Numbered from the stretch's first letter, positions 1 to 8,635 are shown. The stretch is DNA of 18,083 bases from a bacterium (GCA_019423565.1 JAHZBE010000014.1:1-18083); one strand, 5' to 3'. Translations and numbers: made by a program. Notes: generated by a model from the sequence alone, not told the origin.

Positions 1-43
1 AAGCCTCTATTCTTGAAGCCTCTATTCTTGAAGCCTCTATTCT
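1..43. repeat. 15-bp tandem direct repeat at the window edge
   Basis: The 15-base unit AAGCCTCTATTCTTG occurs twice perfectly and a third time for its first 13 bases, directly abutting. The array starts at base 1 and so probably continues to the left. Because 15 is a multiple of three, the repeat stays in frame: one plus-strand frame reads as a repeated pentapeptide ASILE and another as KPLFL, each running into a TAA soon after. It could therefore be the tail of a repeat-bearing gene or a non-coding minisatellite; the window cannot decide. Bases 44 to 111 show no further structure. Confidence 0.8.
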
Positions 44-111
44 ATTAAAATTTTAACATTTTTTACTTTATTAAGCAATACATTTTCTTCATTTTCTAAA
101 TATTTTTGTAT

Positions 112-141
112 CACAACAAAAGACTGATTTAAAAATCAGTC
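112..141 (-). terminator. Intrinsic terminator after aspS
   Basis: A hairpin of 9 bp (122-130 pairing with 133-141, arms GACTGATTT and AAATCAGTC on plus) lies just beyond the aspS stop codon. Read on the minus strand it is followed by TTTTGTTGT, giving a standard rho-independent terminator for aspS. Confidence 0.8.
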
Positions 142-148
142 CTAATAA

Positions 149-1885
149 TTAATTATCTATTTTGATATGTGCTTCTTTTAATTGTTCTGGGAAAGCTTCA
201 CCTGGACAACCCATCATAGCATCTGCACCATTTGCACCAATTGGGAATGGTACTATTTCTCTTATATTTTCTTCATTTTTTAAAAGCATTATAATTCTAT
301 CTAATCCAGGTGCCATACCTGCATGAGGTGGAGCACCATATTTAAATGCTTCATATAAACTTGGGAATTTACTTCTTACAACATCTTCATCATAACCAAC
401 CAAAGCAAATGCTTTCTTTAAAACTTCTGGTGAATGATTTCTTACTCCCCCTGAAGCCATTTCATAGCCATTACAAACAAAGTCATATTGATAAGCTTCA
501 ATTTCAAATGGATTCTTATTATTTAATGCATCAAGCCCACCTTTTGGCATACTAAATGGATTGTGAGAAAACTCAATTGCTCCAGTTTCTTCATTTTCTT
601 CATAGAATGGAAAATCATTTACAATACAAAATTCATATCTATCTTTATCAATTAAATTAAGTTCATTACCTAACTTAGTTCTTAAATTACCCATTATTCT
701 AGCACATCTATTTTTATCCGCTACAATAAATAAAGCATCCCCGACATGTAAATTCATTTTTTCTATTAATTCATTTTTAACTTCATCGCTCATAAATTTA
801 GCAAGTGATGATTTTAATTCCATATTATCTTTAACTTGAATATAACCCAAATTACCATGAATACCTTTTACATATTCTTCCATAGATTTATACCAAGAAT
901 TAGATTTTTCAATGTTTTCTACTTTGATACATCTAACAGTTGTATCTTTAAATGGTGCAAAATCAGTTTTATTCATCACTTCAGATATATCTTCAATAAT
1001 AAGAGGATTTCTTAAATCTGGTTTATCACTACCATATTTAAGTATTGCATCTTTAAACTTTATTCTTCTAAAAGGTGCTGGACTTACATACTTATCACTA
1101 AATTTAGTAAATACATCATAAAAAACCTTTTCACCAACTTTATAAACATCTTCATCGGTTGCAAAGCTCATTTCAAAGTCAAGTTGATAAAATTCTCCAT
1201 ATAATCTATCACTTCTTGGATCTTCATCTCTAAAGCATGGTGCTATTTGAAAATATTTATTAAATCCTGAAACCATTAATAATTGTTTAAATATTTGTGG
1301 TGATTGAGGTAGTGCATAAAACTTACCTGCAAACTTTCTTGATGGAATAATAAAATCTCTAGCTCCTTCTGGGCTTGTTGCTGTAATAATCGGAGTTTGA
1401 ACTTCTAAAAAATCCATTCCTTTCATTTCACTTCTTATAAAATCAATTACTTTACTTCTAAAAATAATATTATTATGAACTTCTTCATTTCTTAAATCTA
1501 AATAACGATACTTAAGTCTTGTATCTTCATTAGATTCTTTTGATTTATTAATTTCAAAAGGTAATGTATTAATGCAATCCCCTAAAACTTCTAAAGAACT
1601 AATTTCTACTTCAACTTCACCAGTTTTCATATTTTTATTAACCATATCTGGTGTTCTTTTTAAAACTTTACCTGTTATTGTAACTGTTGCTTCTTTATGT
1701 AAATTTTTATATTCACTAGACTTTGTAATAAGTTGAACAATACCAGTTTCATCTCTTAAAGTAATAAATACTAAATTACCTAAATTTCTTACACTATTAA
1801 CCCAACCAGCTAACCTAATTTCCTTTCCTATATATGAAGAATCAACTTCTCCACAATAAATATCTCTGTACATATTTCCTTTCAT
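149..1885 (-). CDS. aspS: Aspartyl-tRNA synthetase
   Basis: Class II synthetase that charges tRNA-Asp in the cytoplasm; 578 residues, a normal length for the bacterial type. The N-terminal OB-fold anticodon domain is at about 1-110 (AGWVNSVRNLGNLVFITLRD). The class II core begins around 125 (RYLDLRN), with the LPQSPQIFKQ active-site segment at 192-201, motif 2 with FRDED at 218-222 and motif 3 with GLDR at 527-530. The region of roughly 285-420 matches the bacterial GAD insertion by position. Motif 2 has the longer form RSDRLYGEFYQLDFEMSF, with extra residues compared with the commoner RADRQPEFTQ type. The start at 1885 is fixed by AAGGAGG seven bases upstream; a Met at residue 5 is less likely. 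A T-box leader controls it and a hairpin terminator follows it. Identification is secure. Confidence 0.97.
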   Translation of the reverse strand: MKGNMYRDIYCGEVDSSYIGKEIRLAGWVNSVRNLGNLVFITLRDETGIVQLITKSSEYKNLHKEATVTITGKVLKRTPDMVNKNMKTGEVEVEISSLEVLGDCINTLPFEINKSKESNEDTRLKYRYLDLRNEEVHNNIIFRSKVIDFIRSEMKGMDFLEVQTPIITATSPEGARDFIIPSRKFAGKFYALPQSPQIFKQLLMVSGFNKYFQIAPCFRDEDPRSDRLYGEFYQLDFEMSFATDEDVYKVGEKVFYDVFTKFSDKYVSPAPFRRIKFKDAILKYGSDKPDLRNPLIIEDISEVMNKTDFAPFKDTTVRCIKVENIEKSNSWYKSMEEYVKGIHGNLGYIQVKDNMELKSSLAKFMSDEVKNELIEKMNLHVGDALFIVADKNRCARIMGNLRTKLGNELNLIDKDRYEFCIVNDFPFYEENEETGAIEFSHNPFSMPKGGLDALNNKNPFEIEAYQYDFVCNGYEMASGGVRNHSPEVLKKAFALVGYDEDVVRSKFPSLYEAFKYGAPPHAGMAPGLDRIIMLLKNEENIREIVPFPIGANGADAMMGCPGEAFPEQLKEAHIKIDN

Positions 1886-1902
1886 AAAACTTCCTCCTTC
1901 AA

Positions 1903-2118
1903 TTAAAAAACTCCATGAATTAATTTAGCTTAAGGACGAATTATTATCCGCGGTGCCACCTTAATTCATAGAATCTATGCATCTTTATTACCTGCTATAT
2001 CGGGCTTACCCGTTTATTTTTTTAGACACTATCTTCATTAATATTCATTTACTAATTTCCACCACCCATTAGTTCTCTATAAAAATCCTATTAATTACTG
2101 GTTTGTCAATAAACTAAC
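1903..2118 (-). promoter_or_regulatory. T-box leader (tRNA-Asp sensing) of aspS
   Basis: The minus strand carries the conserved T-box sequence GGTGGCACCGCGG (1960-1948), which pairs with the free acceptor end of the tRNA. Upstream, Stem I landmarks are present: AGAGA (2078-2074), a stem of ACTAAT (2073-2068) with ATTAGT (2056-2051), and GGTGG in its loop. A GAT triplet followed by A (2033-2031) is the probable Asp specifier codon. A small CGGG/CCCG stem lies between. At the 3' end, CTATGAATTAA (1971-1961) pairs with TTAATTCATGG (1923-1913), followed by T6 (1910-1905), forming the terminator. TTAAGG and CCTTAA flanking the T-box can form the competing antiterminator. Uncharged tRNA-Asp should permit read-through into aspS. 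Confidence 0.92.
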
Positions 2119-2124
2119 AACTAA

Positions 2125-2153
2125 ACTATACCACTTTTTTAAGTATTTGTCCA
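2125..2153 (-). promoter_or_regulatory. Sigma-A-type promoter of aspS
   Basis: The minus strand reads TGGACA (2153-2148), a 17-base spacer, then TATAGT (2130-2125) with a TGG extended -10. Transcription would start near 2118, just before the T-box Stem I. It lies immediately after the stop codon of the preceding J-domain gene. Confidence 0.8.
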
Positions 2154-2168
2154 CAAGTTTCACTAAAT

Positions 2169-3518
2169 TTATCTTGATTTTGTCTTTTCATTTTCTTTAT
2201 AAACTTTTTCTTTATAAAACGATTCATATATATCAAACATTAACTTAGACTTATCTTCATATCTATCACTTTTAAAATCTACAGAATACCATTCATAATT
2301 AATTTTATCTACATATATTGATGCATCCCTTCCTACATAAATACCAACATCTTCATACATATAGATAAGTACTCCTCCATTAGATTTAACAAAAAGATAA
2401 TTAGCTTTATCTAAAAACTCTGATAACTTCATATAATTTTCATAAAAACCTTTTTTACCTCGTACATAAACTTTAACATTACCATTTTTATCTTTTCTAT
2501 CAAAATAAACAAATTTTTCATTTTCACCTTTTCTAATAACAAATTCATATGGATTAGATTTATTACTTACACTTATATATATTTGTTCAATACCTTTATC
2601 TAAAACATTCATTTTATTTTCAAAATTTATCTTACTTAATTCATCTAAGTCACTAGATTTATCTAGATGTCCATCTAAAGATTTTAGTTTATTTAATACA
2701 CTACTTAATAAATTAATAGTTGATTTAATATCATCACTTTCTTTAAAATCTAACTCCATCATTCTTTTATAAAATTTTTCAAGTATCACTTTATATGTTT
2801 CATTTATTTTTTTATCAAAATTCATTCTTTGCATAATCAAAGTAATTGCAAGAGTTCTAAGTTTACCACATGCAGTATTTAAATCTATTTTATTAAGTAC
2901 AATTTCTTTAAATACATCTTCTTTAATTTTTAATATTTCTTCCAATATATTGATATCAACACTTAAATCAATTGAATTAATTGCATCACTTAAACTATCA
3001 TTAATCATCTTATATTCATTTAATACTTTTTTTACATTTAAAACATACTTATCAAAAGAACATTCATTTTCTATCGTTTTAAATTTAAGTTTATAAATAC
3101 TAGGTATATTTTTTGATACTTCCATTAAATAATCATTAAATGCATTTCTAATTTGAACTAATATATTTTTAAAGTTAAAATCTAATGTATCTTTATTTTC
3201 ACTACTATATGCAAAACTAGATATTAAATTATTAACCCTTAAAGCATATTTATATTCTATAGTATCTGTATTATATATAGTATTACTTTTATAAGTAAAT
3301 AACTTATTAAGTAAAGTATTATAATATGATAAATCTCCACTATTTATAGTAATTTCTTTTAACAATTCATATGCTTCATTAATTCTTTGCATATCACTTT
3401 TACTACCACCTAAATCCGGATGATTTGCTTTAGATAACATAATATATCTTTTCTTTAATTCTTCTTTTGTAAATCTTTTCCCAATTTCAAATATTTTAAT
3501 AGCTTCTTCCAGTCTCAT
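2169..3518 (-). CDS. J-domain protein, last gene of the J-domain operon
   Basis: 449 residues. An N-terminal J domain (about 1-56) has the HPD signature at 33-35 in the form HPDLGG, followed by helix III (QRINEAYELLKE). Such domains stimulate Hsp70 ATPases; the Gly/Phe and zinc-finger regions of true DnaJ are absent. Residues about 60-315 are predicted helical and have no recognised domain. Residues about 323-440 form a module shared with the two other J proteins of this operon (FYENYMKLSEFLDKANYL, then a hydrophobic beta-rich stretch, then RYEDKSKL). An upstream TTG at 3548 would add ten residues, but the ATG at 3518 has AGGGAGG just before it, so it is preferred; this also leaves a short gap after the previous gene. 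No terminator was found between this gene and the aspS promoter. Its partner Hsp70 and its substrate are unknown. Confidence 0.85.
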   Translation of the reverse strand: MRLEEAIKIFEIGKRFTKEELKKRYIMLSKANHPDLGGSKSDMQRINEAYELLKEITINSGDLSYYNTLLNKLFTYKSNTIYNTDTIEYKYALRVNNLISSFAYSSENKDTLDFNFKNILVQIRNAFNDYLMEVSKNIPSIYKLKFKTIENECSFDKYVLNVKKVLNEYKMINDSLSDAINSIDLSVDINILEEILKIKEDVFKEIVLNKIDLNTACGKLRTLAITLIMQRMNFDKKINETYKVILEKFYKRMMELDFKESDDIKSTINLLSSVLNKLKSLDGHLDKSSDLDELSKINFENKMNVLDKGIEQIYISVSNKSNPYEFVIRKGENEKFVYFDRKDKNGNVKVYVRGKKGFYENYMKLSEFLDKANYLFVKSNGGVLIYMYEDVGIYVGRDASIYVDKINYEWYSVDFKSDRYEDKSKLMFDIYESFYKEKVYKENEKTKSR

Positions 3519-3528
3519 ATTAACCTCC

Positions 3529-4896
3529 CTAGTCTCTTGTTTTAACAAGTAGTCTACTACTACTAACTAATTCTTCACGACTATTATCATCTTTAACTAA
3601 TGTCTTTAAACTTTCAATATACTTTTTATTAAGTAAATATCTATTTATATCTTCATTCATTCCTTCCTTCACCGGATGAATACCTATTACTAATGAAGTA
3701 TCACTACATAACTTGCAATAAGTCAAAACTAAATTAGAATCATTTACAAATAATAATTCACCTCTTTTAATATTATTATTTAAAACAGTTCTAGTATTAA
3801 CATTATTTAATAACTTATCAAAAAGTGTATTAATCTTTTTTCTTAACCCTTTATCTATTTTTAATATATCATCACTTACATAAAAACTACTCTTACTATT
3901 TTTTAAAAGCACTATTTCATTTTCTCTATTATAATGTAATGGACCAATAAGTCTTACTAAACTATACAACTTTTCCATTACCTCATTTTTAATTTCTAAC
4001 ACTTCACTATTTTCTAAATCTTGATATAACAGATCTAAACTTTGAATATCTTTGCAAGCTTCTAAATAATATTGATAATCACTTCTATAACTAATACTTT
4101 CTATATTATTTGAACAATACTCATATATTTCTTTTTCTTCTTTACTTAAAAATGGATATTTTTTCCTAGTCTCTTCCTCTGGAAGATGTTCTTCTACTTC
4201 AACCTTTTCGCGTTTTATTTTCTTTTTATCTTCTACAACTTCTTCTTTTATATTTTCTAAAAACTCATCATAATTAACACCAATATTAATAATTAAGCTA
4301 TTACAAATAACATCAACTTTTTTATCCATGCTATTTTCATCAATATTTTCTTTATATAATTTCTTTAATAATTCAACTAATTCTAAACCATTACCATATT
4401 TAACAAAATTACCATTATTATCAAAGTAATTACTTAAAGCTTTAAGTAATAAATTTTCATTACTATACTTAGTATAATTAAATTTAATTGCACTACCTAA
4501 TATATTAATAACAGATTCCAGTTCAATCTTATTTGCCATATAACCCAGACTTAAACAAACTATTAATAAATAAAAATCATTTATTTTACCAATACACTTA
4601 GTTCCATCAAAAGCTCTGATCATTGAATCAGTAGTAAATATAACTTTCTCTAAACTTTTAATATATTCTTCATAAAATACCATATACTCTATATAAGTAA
4701 ATGCATTTTCTTCTAAAAGGGGTATTTGATATTGCTTAAATACTTTGATTAATCTCTCATCCATAGCAAACTGTCCAATACCTATTGGTACCATTAGATC
4801 ACTGTTTCTTAACTCATCAATTGTTTCGTTAACAAACTTTAACTTAGCTTTATTAATATCATTAAATTCTTTTAACAAATATTTAATACTACTCAT
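3529..4896 (-). CDS. Unknown helical protein, fourth gene of the J-domain operon
   Basis: 455 residues, not recognised. There is no J domain, no signal peptide and no clear membrane span, although 105-120 is hydrophobic. Sequence character suggests mainly helix at 1-210, then a strongly charged Lys/Glu linker at about 218-245 (KKKIKREKVEVEE), then a second helical part. Near the C-terminus, ELLFVNDSNLVLTYCKLC faintly resembles the start of the C-terminal module of the second J protein (DIIFVNNKLITNCSPC), but the rest of that module is not evident. The start is supported by AAGGAAG a few bases upstream, and the ATG lies one base after the stop of the preceding gene. Its place between J-domain genes implies a joint role; the role itself is unknown. 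Confidence 0.8.
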   Translation of the reverse strand: MSSIKYLLKEFNDINKAKLKFVNETIDELRNSDLMVPIGIGQFAMDERLIKVFKQYQIPLLEENAFTYIEYMVFYEEYIKSLEKVIFTTDSMIRAFDGTKCIGKINDFYLLIVCLSLGYMANKIELESVINILGSAIKFNYTKYSNENLLLKALSNYFDNNGNFVKYGNGLELVELLKKLYKENIDENSMDKKVDVICNSLIINIGVNYDEFLENIKEEVVEDKKKIKREKVEVEEHLPEEETRKKYPFLSKEEKEIYEYCSNNIESISYRSDYQYYLEACKDIQSLDLLYQDLENSEVLEIKNEVMEKLYSLVRLIGPLHYNRENEIVLLKNSKSSFYVSDDILKIDKGLRKKINTLFDKLLNNVNTRTVLNNNIKRGELLFVNDSNLVLTYCKLCSDTSLVIGIHPVKEGMNEDINRYLLNKKYIESLKTLVKDDNSREELVSSSRLLVKTRD

Positions 4897-4897
4897 T

Positions 4898-5692
4898 TTA
4901 CTTCCTTCTTTCTAATGTATTATCAAGTCTTATATCTCTTTTAAATCTATTTAAATAAAACTCTTCTAAATCTCTATTTCCAATTATATTGTTAAATGCA
5001 TCATGCATAAGTTTATTTATTTTCCCATCATACACAACTCCTGATTCAACATAATAACTCATTGCTATATTTTCTAACTTAACCATTATATCTTTTTTAT
5101 ACCAATACTCATTTATTATATTATCAAGTTTAATTACAAATACATCAAATGGTACGAATATATCTAAATCAGGATGTATGTTTAAACCATCTAATTTACT
5201 TTTAGCATAATCCATATATGATTTATTAATAAATTCTTCAATATATCTTAAATCCATTGAATACATTTTTTTATTACCACAAAACTCAATATATCTATTA
5301 ATCATTTCTGCATATTGATATTCAAGTGAATCAACATCATAGTCTCTTACACTTTTGTAAGATGCCACTAAATCACTAGATAGCTCAGATTTACCAGTAT
5401 TTAATATAACAAACATATTTAATTCTAATACTAATCTATCAAAATCAAAATCATCTTTATAACTAAAACTATCTAAAGGTAACTTAAACTTATTTAATAC
5501 TCTAATCGCATATTCAGCATATAAATCTTTTATCATTTTATAAAAGTATCTATATTCAATACCAGAATAATTCGGACTAACTAATGCATATCTATTAGCA
5601 TCATCAACAATTTCATTAATTCTTTTTTGATATATTACTTCCAAAGAATCTGGTTCATAATATGTTTTACTTTGACAATCTATCATTTTCAT
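4898..5692 (-). CDS. Unknown helical protein, third gene of the J-domain operon
   Basis: 264 residues from the preferred start; not recognised. It is rich in Tyr, Asp, Leu and Ile and looks all-helical, with no signal peptide or membrane segment. The tripeptide HPD in NIHPDLD (about residue 173) lacks the helices of a J domain and is probably coincidental. Three ATGs lie close together at 5704, 5692 and 5686. ATGAGG at the first of them provides GAGG six bases before the ATG at 5692, so 5692 is chosen; 5704 would add four residues. The gene overlaps the end of the upstream J-domain gene by 26 bases, suggesting translational coupling. Confidence 0.78.
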   Translation of the reverse strand: MKMIDCQSKTYYEPDSLEVIYQKRINEIVDDANRYALVSPNYSGIEYRYFYKMIKDLYAEYAIRVLNKFKLPLDSFSYKDDFDFDRLVLELNMFVILNTGKSELSSDLVASYKSVRDYDVDSLEYQYAEMINRYIEFCGNKKMYSMDLRYIEEFINKSYMDYAKSKLDGLNIHPDLDIFVPFDVFVIKLDNIINEYWYKKDIMVKLENIAMSYYVESGVVYDGKINKLMHDAFNNIIGNRDLEEFYLNRFKRDIRLDNTLERRK

Positions 5693-7133
5693 AAGTAACC
5701 TCATTGTTTAAATAATTAATTATCTCATTTCTTAAAAGTATCTTATCTTTATACTTATCTATATCCGGATGATTTATTCTTTTACCACGTTTCTTATCAT
5801 AAAACTTAAAATAAATTCCATCGTTACCTTTATAAATAGCAATTATGTTATTTGTGTATAATAATATTTCACCAGTATTAAGTAATTCTCCGATAAATTC
5901 AGCATCCCTGAGCATCATAGATAATGATTCATAATGATTATAAAAATATTCTTTATTCATTAGCTTACCACCAAAACATACTTGATTATCAAATATAGAT
6001 TGTAAAACTCCAACGCATGGAGAACAATTAGTAATAAGTTTATTATTAACAAAAATTATATCACTTTTACCAATATGCTTATAAATAGCTTCATTATACT
6101 CATCAACACTATCATAATTCTTATCTAATATAACATCTAAACATTCTGTTTTTATAAGACCAATATTAACATAATGAATATCAAGTAACATTCTTCTTAA
6201 CAACTCGTTGTTATTCATGTACTTACATATAACATATTCCTTAATCTTAATACTTTTTCTAATATCTTTGCTTTTCTTAGATGAAGATACACTAACTAAT
6301 AATTCATTAAGTCTTCCATAATTACTATAGTAATCATTATTCATTCTATCTATTTCTCTTTTTATTAAATCACTATTATTAGTAACTAACTTTAAATTAT
6401 CAATAACATTTAAGCTATCTTCAAAAATAACATATAAACCATTTACTTTATTATTAATAATATTTATTTTATCTAAAATAGATTTACTATCAAAATATTC
6501 TTTACATACCTGATTACAAATTTCTATTACTTTATCTTCTAAAAATTTATAATAGAAATTACCAACATTCTTCTTAACAACTTCATTTATAACAATACTA
6601 CTATAAACATAATGATCAAATTCACACTTAATCTTATCTAAATCATAATATAATTTATTTAATGAACTAGTAAAATCAATTTCATACTTAAAATCTTTAG
6701 ATATATAGTTTTCTTTAAAAAAATTTCTTTTTATTTCATAAAATATATCAAGTATCTTACTATTTGCATTAACAAATTCTCTATGTATATCCATTAAAGT
6801 CATACCAGTTATATTCATGTTTTCAAAATCTTGTATAACTTTCATTATTTCAATGTAGTTTGGATCATTTTTTTTAGCATCTGCAAGTTTTTCTTTTAAT
6901 TGCATAACCCATTCTTCATGATAACTAATTGCATTATAACTTTTAGTTATATGTATATATCTCGGTTCTTTTAATAATAAATCATATGCTTCATTAACTT
7001 TTTGCATCATTTCTGTTGAACCACCTAAATCTGGGTGATATATTTTTGATGCACTTTTATAAGCTTTCTTTAAATCTTCATCGCAAAATCCTTCACTTAA
7101 TTTAAGTATTTCTAAAGCTTCAACATATTCCAT
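5667..7133 (-). CDS. J-domain protein, second gene of the J-domain operon
   Basis: 488 residues. A J domain at about 1-57 carries HPDLGG (HPD at 33-35) and QKVNEAYDLLL; it is the closest of the three to the J domain of the last operon gene. Residues about 60-350 are a long helical region without a recognised domain. The C-terminal module at about 355-480 shares its pattern with the other two: DIIFVNN, YFYNHYESLSMMLRDAEFIG, GEILLYTNN, then KYKDKILLRNEIINYL. There is no zinc finger, Gly/Phe linker, signal peptide or membrane span. The start at 7133 has GGGTAGG upstream and overlaps the stop of the first operon gene by 14 bases. A cytoplasmic Hsp70 co-chaperone role is inferred from the intact HPD only. 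Confidence 0.85.
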   Translation of the reverse strand: MEYVEALEILKLSEGFCDEDLKKAYKSASKIYHPDLGGSTEMMQKVNEAYDLLLKEPRYIHITKSYNAISYHEEWVMQLKEKLADAKKNDPNYIEIMKVIQDFENMNITGMTLMDIHREFVNANSKILDIFYEIKRNFFKENYISKDFKYEIDFTSSLNKLYYDLDKIKCEFDHYVYSSIVINEVVKKNVGNFYYKFLEDKVIEICNQVCKEYFDSKSILDKINIINNKVNGLYVIFEDSLNVIDNLKLVTNNSDLIKREIDRMNNDYYSNYGRLNELLVSVSSSKKSKDIRKSIKIKEYVICKYMNNNELLRRMLLDIHYVNIGLIKTECLDVILDKNYDSVDEYNEAIYKHIGKSDIIFVNNKLITNCSPCVGVLQSIFDNQVCFGGKLMNKEYFYNHYESLSMMLRDAEFIGELLNTGEILLYTNNIIAIYKGNDGIYFKFYDKKRGKRINHPDIDKYKDKILLRNEIINYLNNEVTYENDRLSK

Positions 7134-8580
7134 TTTTACCTACCCTCATTCTACTTTTACTAATACGTTCTTGTAAGTACTTAGTAACTTCTTCTTTTAA
7201 ATATTCTTTATCTTGATATTTAGCTAATTTTTCATCACTTTCTTTAACACTTCTTGCAACCATTCTTGCTGGTGCCACAAAAACTTGCATTTCTTTTGAT
7301 AAACAAATATCCACTAAACCATTAGTATATAAAATAATAACTGGTGATGCAACATATAATTTAACCCCTAAAAATTTTGCATTAGATAAATATTCATCTA
7401 TTGACACATAATTATTTAAAAAGAAATTTTTTTCGATATTTGCATCTTGGCTTCTTAAATAATTTACCCCAGATACATAAACAGAATCATTATTTATATC
7501 CTTTACTATACCTGCATATAAAACTGCTATATCAGGTACATCACTTTTTCTATTTAATAAAAATACGCTGCCTTTTCTATCTAAAGATGATACTTTTAAA
7601 TATTCATCCTTACTCTCAAAATCATTATTTATTATTTTATCAAGAATAGATATATCTTTTGTTCCATTAATAAAATCATCTATATTATCATACATCATAA
7701 TTGATATATCCTTATTTATATAAAAGTATCTATATGCTTTAACACGAGCACATAATAATTTATCATAAATACTACCTTGAAACAAAAAGCTTAGTTTTAT
7801 ATCTTGAATTAATCTATTTACTTTAAATTCAATATTATCGTATCTCTTTGTTAAATAACAATCTAATATTTCTTCATATTCCATTGATATAATTCTGTGA
7901 TTTATTTTATTTTTCATATCTTTAAAATAAGGTAAATTAGCTTTTATTGATCTATCAATACTAAATAATGCATCTATTTTCTTTTCTGCTATTATAACTC
8001 TTTTTGCATCACTACTATTTAAAGATTCTTTAATTATTTTAATAATTTGATTTTCTAAAGAAGCATATTCTTTATTTTTCTTATATTTTTCTAAAAAAGA
8101 ATAATAATCATGAGGTATATCTTTATTTAATAAACTACTATAAAAGTTACTTAATGTTTGATTAAACTGAAAACTTCCCAATATATTCAAATCACTTGCT
8201 AAGTTTCTATATATGTTATGTATTTTATTTAAACAAGTATTATATCCAACTAATGGGTTACACCCATAAGTCAAATATTCATCAATACAAATAATTATAT
8301 CACTACAATAACTATTTAACTCATGATTATTTAATGAATCAATTACTAATTTTATAAGTAAATTAAAGTATTCTAAAAACTTTTGATCATGTGTATGAAC
8401 AAAATTCATAAGTTTTTCATATGCTTCATTTACCCTTTGTGAAGTTAAAGTATCTCCACCTATATCTGGATGTACCTTTTTTAAAGTTTTCTTCCAAGAA
8501 TACTTAATTTGTTTTTCATTTCCTACTTCTTTTAAACCAAGTAAGGATAAATCATCTAATATATTTTTAGTTGTATACAT
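7120..8580 (-). CDS. J-domain protein, first gene of the J-domain operon
   Basis: 486 residues. The N-terminal J domain (about 1-60) has HPDIGGD with HPD at 37-39 and QRVNEAYEKL after it. A helical middle of about 65-330 is not recognised. The C-terminal module (about 336-472) contains FFLNNYVSIDEYLSNAKFLG, VIILYTNG and KYQDKEYLKEEVTKYLQERI, matching in order the elements of the two downstream J proteins. The ATG at 8580 is preceded by GAGGGGG at about eight bases and by a strong promoter, so this is the operon's first gene. It stops with TGA inside the start region of the next gene. Three different J proteins in one operon suggest a specialised complex or several subunits recruiting one Hsp70; this is inference. 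Confidence 0.85.
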   Translation of the reverse strand: MYTTKNILDDLSLLGLKEVGNEKQIKYSWKKTLKKVHPDIGGDTLTSQRVNEAYEKLMNFVHTHDQKFLEYFNLLIKLVIDSLNNHELNSYCSDIIICIDEYLTYGCNPLVGYNTCLNKIHNIYRNLASDLNILGSFQFNQTLSNFYSSLLNKDIPHDYYSFLEKYKKNKEYASLENQIIKIIKESLNSSDAKRVIIAEKKIDALFSIDRSIKANLPYFKDMKNKINHRIISMEYEEILDCYLTKRYDNIEFKVNRLIQDIKLSFLFQGSIYDKLLCARVKAYRYFYINKDISIMMYDNIDDFINGTKDISILDKIINNDFESKDEYLKVSSLDRKGSVFLLNRKSDVPDIAVLYAGIVKDINNDSVYVSGVNYLRSQDANIEKNFFLNNYVSIDEYLSNAKFLGVKLYVASPVIILYTNGLVDICLSKEMQVFVAPARMVARSVKESDEKLAKYQDKEYLKEEVTKYLQERISKSRMRVGKNGIC

Positions 8581-8606
8581 AATAATAACCCCCTCAAGTT
8601 ATAGCA

Positions 8607-8635
8607 ATTATACCATATTTAGAAGAAAAATGCAA
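8607..8635 (-). promoter_or_regulatory. Promoter of the J-domain operon
   Basis: The minus strand reads TTGCAT (8635-8630), a 17-base spacer and TATAAT (8612-8607) preceded by TGG as an extended -10. It is the only strong promoter seen for the five-gene operon. Its -35 element lies 18 bases from the -35 of the divergent Fic promoter. Confidence 0.82.

Noticed and set aside
3519..3548. TTG start ten codons upstream for the last J protein
   Set aside because: No RBS precedes the TTG, whereas the internal ATG has AGGGAGG in the right place.
5160..5190. HPD tripeptide in the third operon protein (NIHPDLD)
   Set aside because: It lies in the middle of the protein without the flanking J-domain helices; a chance occurrence.
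5745..5775. Second HPD near the C-terminus of the second J protein (NHPDIDKYKDK)
   Set aside because: It lacks J-domain context and falls in the shared C-terminal module, whose other members lack HPD at this place.
7401..7649. 82-codon plus-strand open frame opposite the first J protein
   Set aside because: No RBS and a composition expected from antisense of an AT-rich gene.
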